Assembly (NCBI RefSeq): GCF_900230195.1 | Contig: NZ_OCNE01000002.1 | Coordinates: forward strand, 62,001-126,000 | Source of the DNA: Streptomyces zhaozhouensis | GTDB taxonomy: Bacteria; Actinomycetota; Actinomycetes; Streptomycetales; Streptomycetaceae | DNA: 64,000 bases | Reading direction: 5' to 3' | The notes under the pieces: model-generated | What the model saw: the letters and a program-made list of their open reading frames with translations, nothing else | Database searches by the model: none | What the model was told of the DNA's origin: nothing | Shown: piece by piece, positions 18,658-25,445 of the stretch | Numbering within the stretch: the first letter of the stretch is position 1 | Layout: each line of letters begins with the position of its first letter | Position numbers and translations under genes: made by a program

Positions 18658-19509
18658 GTCGAGGCGGCCTATCCCGCCGTACCAGGACACGTCCGCGTGG
18701 TCGGGGCGGGATTCCGCCGGCTCCTCGTTGCGCCAGTCGCTGACCACCTGGACGCCCGGCTCGACCAGTGTCAGCCCGTCGAAGAACCCGGTGAACCGCC
18801 GCCGGTCGCGCAGCGTCAGCGGCACGCCCTGCTTGCGGTAGGCGTGCTGCACCCCCATCGCCGCCTCGGGCGCGAGGTCGGCGGTGGCGTGCGACAGGAT
18901 GAAGTGGCTGCCCGGCACGACGGCCTCCCGCAGCACCCGCACCAGGCCCTCCGGCTCCTCCTCGTCGGCCACGAAGTGCAGCACGGCGACGGCCAGCAGG
19001 CCCAGCGGCTGGGAGAGGTCGAGCAGCTCGGTGACCCGGGGGTTCTCCAGCACCTCGCGCGGGCGGCGTATGTCGCCCTGGATGACGGCCGTCCGGTCGT
19101 CCCTGGCCAGCAGCGCGCTGCCGTGGACCAGCACGATCGGGTCGTTGTCGACATAGACCACGCGCGCGGCGGGATCGTCGGCCTGGGCGACCTGGTGGAC
19201 GTTCTCCGCCGTCGGCAGCCCCGAGCCGAGGTCGAGGAACTGCCGGATTCCCGCCTCCCGTACCAGATAGCGGACGGCACGGCCGAGGAACGCCCGGTTC
19301 TCCCGGGCGGCGGTGCGCAGCAACGGGAACGGCCCCAGCGCCTTCTCGGCCGCCTCGGCGTCCACGGTGTAGTGATCCTTGCCGCCCAGCAGATAGTCGT
19401 ACATCCGCGCCGAGTGCGGCTGGTCCGTGCGCAGGTCCAGCGCCTCCGGCGGCGCGCCCTCGCCCTGTCCACTCACCACACGGTCCTCCGGTTCCGGGTC
19501 GTTGATCAT
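18655..19509 (-). CDS. DUF574 (Methyltransf_19) SAM-dependent methyltransferase
   Basis: The 284-residue protein begins with the family signature LRTDQPHSARMYDYLLGGKDHYTVDAEAAEKAL. It then has RQFLDLGSGLPTAENVHQVAQ (SAM motif I), VVYVDNDPIVLVHGSALL, AVLHFVADEEEPEGLVRVLREAVVPGSHFILSHAT and a C-terminal FFDGLTLVEPGVQVVSDWRNE. This family is greatly expanded in Streptomyces and few members have known substrates. The gene stands alone with hairpin and repeats on its 3' side. Confidence 0.9.
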   Translation of the reverse strand: MINDPEPEDRVVSGQGEGAPPEALDLRTDQPHSARMYDYLLGGKDHYTVDAEAAEKALGPFPLLRTAARENRAFLGRAVRYLVREAGIRQFLDLGSGLPTAENVHQVAQADDPAARVVYVDNDPIVLVHGSALLARDDRTAVIQGDIRRPREVLENPRVTELLDLSQPLGLLAVAVLHFVADEEEPEGLVRVLREAVVPGSHFILSHATADLAPEAAMGVQHAYRKQGVPLTLRDRRRFTGFFDGLTLVEPGVQVVSDWRNEEPAESRPDHADVSWYGGIGRLD

Positions 19510-19601
19510 GCTGCGAACTCCCGTCGCAGCGTAACCAATTGCCGAAAGACCGTCAGCGGAAGAGGTCGTCTCCGCTGGTGGTGTGGCCAGTTGCTGTCAG
19601 T

Positions 19602-20312
19602 TCAGCCGCCCGAACCGGCCAGGTGGCCGGTCTCGCCGAAGGCGACCGGCCACAACCGGGTGCCGTCGCCCTCCCAGCGGGTCAGCGAGGCGTTCGGCAC
19701 GGCCGCCGGACGCTCCGGCGGCGCCGCGCCGAGGCCGGCGACGACCAGGCCCAGCGCCACGACGACGGCGTCGTGGGCCACCAGCAGCACCCGCCGGCCC
19801 GGCGCGGCCTGCGCCAACTCCCGCAGGAAGTCCCGCACCCGCAGCGTCACGTCGGGGAACGACTCGCCGCCCGGCGGCCGGTAGCGCCACTCCCCCACCG
19901 CGGCCCGGCGCCGCGCCTCCTCGGGCGCGTGGGCCTCGACGGACAGCGGGGTCATCAGCTCGAACACGCCGGTCTCCCGGTCGCGCAGCCGCTCGTCCAC
20001 CAGCGGCTCGGGCGCGCCCGGCCACTGTTCGGCCGCCATCGACCAGCTCTCCAGGGCCCGCGCGTAGGGCGAGCAGACGACCAGCTCGGGCCGCCGTTCC
20101 GCCGGCAGCGCCGCCAACCACCGCCCGACGGCCGCCGACTGCTCCCGCCCGACGCCGGTGAGCGGCACCCGCGCCTCGCGGTAGGCCAGGCTGTCGTCGG
20201 GCCGCCCGGCGCGGGCGGCCTCCCGGAAGACGACGTTGGAGACACTCTCCCCGTGCCGGACGGCGATCAGCTCGGCGAGGGGCAACGGGGGTGGCAACGC
20301 GGCACTCGACAT
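19602..20312 (-). CDS. Histidine phosphatase family (phosphoglycerate-mutase-like) protein
   Basis: The 236-residue enzyme has the RHG motif (AVRHGESVSNVVF near residue 16), the second catalytic Arg region (VVCSPYARALESW), an acid-donor region (LRDRETGVFELM) and the late His in VLLVAHDAVVVAL. These residues give phosphatase or mutase activity via a phospho-His intermediate. Substrate unknown. I chose the ATG at 20310-20312 preceded by TGGGGG; the open frame upstream to 20429 lacks support. Confidence 0.87.
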   Translation of the reverse strand: MSSAALPPPLPLAELIAVRHGESVSNVVFREAARAGRPDDSLAYREARVPLTGVGREQSAAVGRWLAALPAERRPELVVCSPYARALESWSMAAEQWPGAPEPLVDERLRDRETGVFELMTPLSVEAHAPEEARRRAAVGEWRYRPPGGESFPDVTLRVRDFLRELAQAAPGRRVLLVAHDAVVVALGLVVAGLGAAPPERPAAVPNASLTRWEGDGTRLWPVAFGETGHLAGSGG

Positions 20313-20609
20313 GCCCCCAGTGTGATGCCGAGGGCGGCCCGAACGGCCGACGCGCGGCGGGGGTGCGCCTCCGTAGCGGCTTCTCAACCCCCCGGAAGCC
20401 TCTCTCATCGCTGATCTCCCGCGTTCCACGGGGATCGCGGGCTCGTCGGCCGCACGCTCGGCGTGCTCGCCTCACCGACCAGCGCGGCCCGGTGAGCGGG
20501 AATTCCCGGCGGTCTCAACCCCGTTCGAGCGTCTCCCATCGAGCCGAGGGTGCGCCGCGATGAAGGCTGGTCAGGACGGAGTCCGTCGCAGAGCCCGACG
20601 ACGAGGGAT
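20313..20609. other. Intergenic spacer, no gene seen
   Basis: About 300 bp between the histidine phosphatase start and the TetR stop. Two loosely similar segments (CTTCTCAACCCC...TCTCATCG at about 20381-20411 and GGTCTCAACCCC...TCTCCCATCG at about 20511-20542) are present. A short CCCGCG...CGCGGG hairpin occurs near 20418-20440. No tRNA or credible open frame is seen. Confidence 0.4.
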
Positions 20610-21209
20610 TCAGGCCGGCGGGTGAGCATCCCTGAGCCGGTGCAGCGACGCCGCGATCGCCTCATGGACGTCCTCCTCCGTCAGGGGGGCGGAGAACAGA
20701 GCCGAGCTGAAGGAGAGTCCTTCGACGACCGCGTGGAGCAGGAGCGCTTCGCGGTCCAGCGTCGCGTCGTCGATCGCGCGATCGGCCATCGCGTCGCGCA
20801 GGGCCGAGCGGACGGCGTCCTGGCTCAGCGTGGACGTCGCGGCGATGTCGGCGGCGAGCTCGGGGTCGGTGCGCGCCATGACGCGGTACTCGACGAGCGC
20901 GGCGTTCTCCTTGCGCTCCTGGTCGTTGGTCGGAACGGTGAAGGCGACCGCATCGGCGATCCGGGTCAGAGGATCGGTGGACAGCGTCGCGTCACGACGT
21001 GCGACGCGTTGCATGAGGACCGTGAGCGTGAAGCGCATGACCTCCCGGAGCGTGTCGCCGAAGTAGTGCCGGATGCTCCCGATGGCCAGGCCTGAGCGGG
21101 CGGCGATGCGAGCGAGGGTGACCGAGCGGAGGCCGTGCTCGGCGATCTCCTCGATCACCGCATCGGCGACCTGCTCTCGACGGACTTCCGGGTCGATTCT
21201 CTTGGCCAT
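20610..21209 (-). CDS. TetR/AcrR-family transcriptional regulator
   Basis: The 199-residue protein has an N-terminal helix-turn-helix (REQVADAVIEEIAEHGLRSVTLARIAARSGLAIGSIRHYFGD, residues about 8-50) and an all-helical ligand-binding domain with a BetI-like C-terminal part (ALLLHAVVEGLSFSSALFSAPLTEEDVHEAI). The sequence fits regulators that repress a divergent gene. A large inverted repeat lies in the promoter region shared with the gene at 21322. The ATG at 21209 is my choice; an upstream ATG at 21236 falls inside the operator dyad and would add nine residues. Its likely targets are itself, the membrane protein at 21322 and perhaps the peptidase at 22112. Confidence 0.88.
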   Translation of the reverse strand: MAKRIDPEVRREQVADAVIEEIAEHGLRSVTLARIAARSGLAIGSIRHYFGDTLREVMRFTLTVLMQRVARRDATLSTDPLTRIADAVAFTVPTNDQERKENAALVEYRVMARTDPELAADIAATSTLSQDAVRSALRDAMADRAIDDATLDREALLLHAVVEGLSFSSALFSAPLTEEDVHEAIAASLHRLRDAHPPA

Positions 21210-21229
21210 GGGAGGAGCATACCCCGCAG

Positions 21230-21269
21230 GTAGCATGTTCGTGCTAAATTAATGGCATGAACGTGCTAC
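21230..21269. promoter_or_regulatory. Candidate TetR operator dyad
   Basis: GTAGCATGTTCGTGCT (21230-21245) and GGCATGAACGTGCTAC (21254-21269) are inverted with 13 of 16 positions complementary, separated by AAATTAAT. The left arm also contains the smaller palindrome TAGCA-(6)-TGCTA. It lies directly upstream of the TetR gene and about 50 bp before the divergent gene, as expected for an autoregulated TetR operator. Confidence 0.75.
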
Positions 21270-21321
21270 AAAAGCTCGTGGGCAGTCCCGCATCCGCGGC
21301 GAGCGAGGACCGGAAGGAGTC

Positions 21322-21990
21322 ATGAACGATCCGCGCGATCCCTGGTCCGCGGGTCTCGGCGATTTCGACGGCGACGCCGAGGCGCAGTGGCCGCCGGCAC
21401 CACCGCCCGGAGCGCCGCTACCGCCGTTTCGCCCCTCGCTCCTCCTGCGGCGCACCCGGTTCGCGATCGACTTCCCCGAAGCGTCGACCGCGACGGTCGA
21501 TGTCGACCACTCCGCGGGGCTGGCTTCCCTCTACCGCGACGACAGACACGTCCACACGGCCGAGATGCCGGTCGAGTTCCAGCTGGAGCGCGGCAGGATC
21601 GACGTCGCCGCGAGCAGGTTCGGCATGGAGAGGATCAGCCTCGTCGCGGCTGACGGGAGCCAGCGTCAGCTCGATCCCGCACCGGGGACGCCGGAGCACT
21701 GGCGGGCGCAGCTGTCCCGGCGGCACCCCCGCATTGGGCGGGCTCTGGCTGCCGCCGCCGTGCTGGTGCTGGTGGTCAACCTGATGGTCCTCGCTCCGCA
21801 GCTGTTGGACCTGCTCACCCATCAGTCGATCTGGACGGGCCGGTTCCCGTCGTTCGACTCACCTCTCGCCCTCCCCGCCTGGGCCAACACCTCCCTCGCC
21901 GTGCTCGGCGCACTCGCGGGCGTGGAGCGAGCGCTCTCCCTGCGCAACCACTGGCTCCTGGACGTAGAGACCGCGGGGATGGACGGCTGA
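21322..21990 (+). CDS. Two-helix membrane protein of unknown function
   Basis: The 222-residue protein starts at an ATG 5 nt after GGAAGGAG. It has a Pro-rich N terminus, a soluble beta-rich domain (about residues 40-130, FAIDFPEASTATVDVDH and IDVAASRFGMERISLVAADG) and two C-terminal membrane helices (AAAAVLVLVVNLMVLAPQLLDLL and ALPAWANTSLAVLGALAGVE). I do not recognise the family beyond similarity in layout to actinobacterial membrane proteins. It is divergent from the TetR gene over a shared operator, so it is probably the regulated target. Confidence 0.78.
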   Translation: MNDPRDPWSAGLGDFDGDAEAQWPPAPPPGAPLPPFRPSLLLRRTRFAIDFPEASTATVDVDHSAGLASLYRDDRHVHTAEMPVEFQLERGRIDVAASRFGMERISLVAADGSQRQLDPAPGTPEHWRAQLSRRHPRIGRALAAAAVLVLVVNLMVLAPQLLDLLTHQSIWTGRFPSFDSPLALPAWANTSLAVLGALAGVERALSLRNHWLLDVETAGMDG

Positions 21991-22111
21991 GGTCAGGGGA
22001 TCGCGCGGCACTGCTGCCGTCGGCTCACGCGCCGGCCCCCTCCCGACGGCTGACCACCCACCACGGCCACGTTCCTCAGGACACGTCCGGCCCAACAAAG
22101 GAGAAGAACCC

Positions 22112-23671
22112 GTGCGTCACCCATCCCGTTCCCCGCGTCGAGCCCGACCCCGCCCGTGGGTCCTCGTCGTGGCCCCACTGACCGCGCTCACCGGCCTCGC
22201 CGCCTGCACGCCGTCGACCCCGACGCCAGACCTCTCCAGCTACCTGGAGCAGGATCTCGACTGGGGGACCTGCGACGGCGTCGCGACCAACGCCGTGGAC
22301 GAGGAGCTCTTCGCGAACCCCGATCTCGAGTGCACATCGGCCGAGGTGCCGCTGGACTACACCGAGCCCGAGGGAGAGACAGCGCAGGTCGCCCTGATGC
22401 GTCTTCCGGCCCGTGGCGAGGCCGAGGGCTCGTTGCTCGTCAATCCGGGTGGCCCTGCCGGGTCCGGTCTCTCGTTCGTGGCGGCACAGGCGCCGACCTG
22501 GCAGGACGGTCGCCTGACAGAACGGCTCGACATCGTCGGGTTCGACCCGCGCGGAGTCGGTGCGTCGACGCCCTCCGTGGACTGCTACTCCGACGAGGAG
22601 TACGACGCGGGCGAGGTGCCACGATTCGCCGCCGTCTGGGACGTCACCAGTGCCGACCAGGCAGAGGAGCTGGCGACGCGCTGCACCGAGGGGTCCGGTG
22701 GCGCGGAGAACCTGGTGAGCGTCGGATCGACGAACGTCGTGAAGGACATGGACGTCCTCCGGGAGGTCCTCGGCGACGACGAGCTGACCTACCTCGGCTA
22801 CAGCTACGGCTCCGAGCTCGGTGCCATGTACGCCACGGAGTACCCGGACAACATCCGCGCGCTGGTGCTCGACGGCGGCGTCGCGCCGGACCTCACGCTG
22901 CCGGATTTCCGCGTCTCCCAGCTCGCCGTCCAGCAGGACCGCTTCGACGACCTGGCCGCGCTCTGCGCCGAGTCCGGCGACTGCGTGCTGGGCGACGACC
23001 CGAGGACAGCGAGCGACCGCCTGCACGAGATCGTCCAGCCGGTCGTCGAGTCACCGGTGGCCACGGACGACGGCCGGGAGCTGGACGTGTGGGACGTCTA
23101 CGCCGGCATCATCGGCGGCCTGTTCTCCGAGGCGAAGTGGCCCGACGTCATCTCCGCGCTGACCGCGCTGGAGGACGGCGACCCGGAGGAGATGTTGGCG
23201 CTGCGCGACGCGTCGTTCGGTCGGACGCCGGACGGTGTCTACACGATCGACGCCGACGTCAACATCGCCGTGCGCTGCATGGACTACCCACGGTCCACGC
23301 CGCAGGAGCACGCCGCCCACGCTCGCGAGCTCGCGGAGGTGGCTCCGATGTTCGACCTTGAGGTGCTCACCGGACAGGACTTCCGCAGTGAGTGCGACGC
23401 CTGGCCCGCACCGCCGACGCGTGAGGACCCGTGGCTCACCGACGTTCCTGAGCTTCCGGAGACCCTCGTCGTATCGGTCACCGGCGACCCCGGAACGACG
23501 CACGACGGAGGTGTCGCTCTTGCCGAGGCGCTCGGAAGCAGCCTCCTCACTGTCGAGGGCAAACAGCACGGCGCCTACCTTCTGGGCGGGAGTCGGTGCG
23601 TCGACGAGATCGTCGAGGCGTACCTCATCGACATACGCACCCCGCCCGATGGCGTGCGTTGCAGCCTCTGA
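22112..23671 (+). CDS. Secreted alpha/beta-hydrolase, tripeptidyl-aminopeptidase-like (SlpD/SlpE type)
   Basis: The 519-residue protein has a twin-Arg-containing basic N terminus and a lipobox LTGLAAC, so it is probably a lipoprotein. The alpha/beta-hydrolase fold shows an oxyanion segment LLVNPGGPAGSG, VGFDPRGVGASTP, the nucleophile elbow YLGYSYGSELGAMYA (Ser), and the C-terminal TAP-like domain with GDPGTTHDGGVALA and the late His in GKQHGAYLLGG. This matches mycelium-associated Streptomyces Slp proteinases that release tripeptides. The GTG start has AAAGGAGAAG upstream. Its codon use appears slightly less GC-biased than the flanking core genes. Confidence 0.88.
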   Translation: MRHPSRSPRRARPRPWVLVVAPLTALTGLAACTPSTPTPDLSSYLEQDLDWGTCDGVATNAVDEELFANPDLECTSAEVPLDYTEPEGETAQVALMRLPARGEAEGSLLVNPGGPAGSGLSFVAAQAPTWQDGRLTERLDIVGFDPRGVGASTPSVDCYSDEEYDAGEVPRFAAVWDVTSADQAEELATRCTEGSGGAENLVSVGSTNVVKDMDVLREVLGDDELTYLGYSYGSELGAMYATEYPDNIRALVLDGGVAPDLTLPDFRVSQLAVQQDRFDDLAALCAESGDCVLGDDPRTASDRLHEIVQPVVESPVATDDGRELDVWDVYAGIIGGLFSEAKWPDVISALTALEDGDPEEMLALRDASFGRTPDGVYTIDADVNIAVRCMDYPRSTPQEHAAHARELAEVAPMFDLEVLTGQDFRSECDAWPAPPTREDPWLTDVPELPETLVVSVTGDPGTTHDGGVALAEALGSSLLTVEGKQHGAYLLGGSRCVDEIVEAYLIDIRTPPDGVRCSL

Positions 23672-23897
23672 GGCGGCTCTGAGGCGGGATCGACCAGCGG
23701 TTTGTCGTGGCGGTCGTCTACTGACGCCAGGTTCCGGCGTCGAACAACGCCGAACTGTGCATTCCTCGCTGCGGAACGACACGTGCCGAGGTAGCAGTAG
23801 ACCGACTGAGCGCGGCGGTCTGGCTACGCTGTGACTTGCTCGCTCCACACCTGGAACTCAAACCGGTGATGTCGTTGGTTCGAACAACGATCTTCTG

Positions 23898-23948
23898 GTG
23901 GGTACAGACGGGTTCGGCCCGCCGACATCCGCCTTGTAAGGGCGGCGC
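23898..23948 (-). repeat. Diverged 3' half of tRNA-Val (attachment-site-like copy)
   Basis: On the minus strand this repeats the anticodon arm through the 3' end of the intact tRNA-Val at 25072-25143, matching 25071-25121 at 47 of 51 positions with 30 consecutive identical bases. The mismatches fall in the T-arm and acceptor stem, so it is not a functional tRNA. Same orientation and 3'-half identity are what site-specific integration into a tRNA gene leaves behind. Confidence 0.8.
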
Positions 23949-23974
23949 ACACTCGCTCTCCGAACAACACACAC

Positions 23975-24050
23975 CGAGGTCCTCCTTCAGGTCAGCGTGC
24001 ATCGCCGCCATTCGACGGTCGAGTTCGCCCGGCGTCGGCTCATCGGCCAC
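23975..24050 (-). pseudogene. 5' fragment of a phage-type coiled-coil gene
   Basis: From a GTG at 24048-24050 the frame reads ADEPTPGELDRRMAAMHADLKEDL, which is the usual start of small actinophage coiled-coil proteins. It then loses sense and runs directly into the tRNA-Val fragment. I interpret it as a gene cut off at the integration junction; similarity is from memory and the piece is short. Confidence 0.45.
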
Positions 24051-24156
24051 GGCCACCCCCAGGGTTCGGTCGTCACCCGGTCGGCTGCGATCATGTGGCG
24101 TTTCCGGCCGAGCGACTCGACGGTGAAGGGAGGCCACACGACCGCAGGAGACAAAC

Positions 24157-24372
24157 ATGGTGATCAAGAAATTGCATGAGGCCGGGCTTCGCAGCGAGCA
24201 CGCCTACACCGCCGGACTCGCCTCCATCGGGCTGTCGGTCGCGGTGTGGCTTGCCTCGGCCAAGGGTGAATCGGCTGGCGTAGACCGGGCTGACCGGTGG
24301 GGCATTTTCGTCGGCGAGTGGGCCCCCACGTTCTTCGGCCTCGGCCTGGCGCTGGCTCAGTACGAGGACTGA
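24157..24372 (+). CDS. Small phage-associated membrane protein
   Basis: The 71-residue protein has GCAGGAG 6 nt before the ATG. It has a polar start (MVIKKLHEAGLRSEHAYTAG), a helix GLASIGLSVAVWLASA, then AGVDRADRWGIFVGEWAPTFFGLGLALAQYED with a second hydrophobic segment. Proteins of this type occur in Streptomyces chromosomes next to phage lysis genes, and it converges with a holin gene 3 bp away. Function unknown. Confidence 0.65.
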   Translation: MVIKKLHEAGLRSEHAYTAGLASIGLSVAVWLASAKGESAGVDRADRWGIFVGEWAPTFFGLGLALAQYED

Positions 24373-24375
24373 TCC

Positions 24376-24627
24376 TCACACTCTCGACGCTGTGCTGGCG
24401 CTGTCCGGGTTGTCGGAGAGCCGCGCGAGCAAGCCCTCCACGAGAGAGCCGGCTGCGGCGGTGCAGGCGGTCGCGGCGCCCTCCCAGAACGAGACGGTGA
24501 ACATGTCGGCGGCCTCGGCCGCCACGAACACGCCGCCGAGCGCGACGACGAACGTGGCCAGCACCCGCTCGGCGAGGTCGACGACGAAGCGGCGCGCGGT
24601 GCGCGCGCTGGGGAACGGGTTGCTCAT
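24376..24627 (-). CDS. Phage holin (r1t-type)
   Basis: The 83-residue protein starts at an ATG preceded by AAGGAG. Its sequence ARRFVVDLAERVLATFVVALGGVFVAAE followed by a second hydrophobic stretch (WEGAATACTAAAGSLVEGLLARL) matches actinophage r1t-type holins: a VDLAERV.ATF first helix, a short turn, and a second helix. Holins make membrane holes that release endolysin. No endolysin is present, so this is a relic of a lysis cassette within the tRNA-Val-bracketed remnant. Confidence 0.8.
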   Translation of the reverse strand: MSNPFPSARTARRFVVDLAERVLATFVVALGGVFVAAEAADMFTVSFWEGAATACTAAAGSLVEGLLARLSDNPDSASTASRV

Positions 24628-24641
24628 ACTCTCTCCTTGGT

Positions 24642-25001
24642 TCACGCCGGCCAGGCCAGCAGGCTGGCGGTCAGCTCGTCTATCCGGATCGGGGTGTCGC
24701 CGACGGCCAGCACTTCGGCCACCAGCCTGTTGTCGTCCGTGCTGGGGAGGTGGCCCTGCCAGTGGTGCGCCGCGTGGAGCCGGCCGCCGTCGTGTACCGG
24801 CGAGGAGATCGGCCACGACTTGGCGCGCGCCCACTCGGCGCCGGGCTTGCGGTGGTTGCGTGCGACGCGGAGCTGGATCGCGTGTACGAGCGGATCACGC
24901 CTAGGATGAGGGAGACGCGTCTGCGCGGGCTTCGGGCCCGGTGGGACCGGGCCCGGGTCGGAACCCGGTGGGAGAGCTGGTCTCCCCCTCCCGTCTCCCA
25001 A
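24642..25001 (-). pseudogene. Probable remnant of a phage structural or lysis gene
   Basis: The open frame ends 14 bp before the holin start on the same strand. Its last about 70 residues (GAEWARAKSWPISSP..., DNRLVAEVLAVGDTPIRIDELTASLLAWPA) look like a real protein end. The N-terminal half is low-complexity Pro/Arg and has no good start. I read it as the 3' part of a truncated gene; product unknown. Confidence 0.4.
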
Positions 25002-25021
25002 CTTCCTCCCAAATGATTTTC

Positions 25022-25052
25022 GGCCCCGCCTCCCAGTTCGGGAAGCGGGGCC
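25022..25052. terminator. Bidirectional terminator downstream of tRNA-Val
   Basis: GGCCCCGC (25022-25029) and GCGGGGCC (25045-25052) form the stem, followed by CTTTT on the plus strand side and GAAAATCATTT on the minus strand. It lies 20 bp past the 3' end of the leftward tRNA gene. Confidence 0.8.
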
Positions 25053-25071
25053 TTTTGGCTGGTCAAGGGGG

Positions 25072-25143
25072 TGGGTGCAGACGGGGTCGAACCGCCGACA
25101 TCCGCCTTGTAAGGGCGGCGCTCTACCGCTGAGCTATGCACCC
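25072..25143 (-). tRNA. tRNA-Val (anticodon TAC)
   Basis: Read on the minus strand, the gene folds into a standard cloverleaf: acceptor GGGTGCA/TGCACCC, D-arm AGCTCAGCGGTAGAGC, anticodon arm CCGCC-CTTACAA-GGCGG with anticodon TAC, variable ATGTC, and T-arm GGCGG-TTCGACC-CCGTC. Discriminator A is followed by CC. It reads GUA and related valine codons. Its 3' half is repeated at 23898-23948. Confidence 0.96.
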
Positions 25144-25445
25144 GGGGAATTCGCTGGCAAAGCCTACACGGCTGGCCGTCGGGAGCAACGATGCCGGGAG
25201 CCCCTGGTATTGAACCCGCGCCCCCGGTCCGCGACGGCGAAGGGGCGCGAGGAACCGCGCGGCGCGTCCGTGGCGGGGTGGGTGTGGACGACCACCGTGC
25301 CGCACCGGCGAGTCCGGTAGTCGCACGGCGCGTCCGCGCCGGCAAGGCGGGTTGTCGGGCACTACCGACAGCTTTCGGAACGTTGGGTGGGTGGGAGAAT
25401 GAGCGGGGACGCACCTGGCCCAGCGACCACGGGGAGAAGGACACT
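25144..25445. other. Intergenic spacer with degenerate repeat copy
   Basis: These 302 bp contain a worn copy of the intergenic repeat (AAGGGGCGCGAGGAACCGCGCG near 25240-25261) and, near the end, GGGAGAAGGA as the ribosome binding site of the next gene. No gene is seen. Confidence 0.5.

Larger units (their letters stand above)
23672..24156. other. Gene-poor junction with phage and tRNA fragments
   Basis: These 485 bp carry no intact gene. They contain a short hairpin (TCGTTG...CAACGA at 23872-23890), a diverged copy of the 3' half of tRNA-Val (23898-23948) and a truncated phage-like coding fragment (23975-24050). Confidence 0.6.

Noticed and set aside
20378..20545. Two similar TCTCAACCCC...CATCG segments as attachment sites of the TetR island
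   Set aside because: Similarity is only moderate and short, no tRNA or integrase is associated, and chance in GC-rich DNA is plausible.
23718..24167. Minus-strand open frame of 149 codons
   Set aside because: Only about 25 codons look coding (the phage fragment); the rest crosses the tRNA fragment and lacks protein-like composition.
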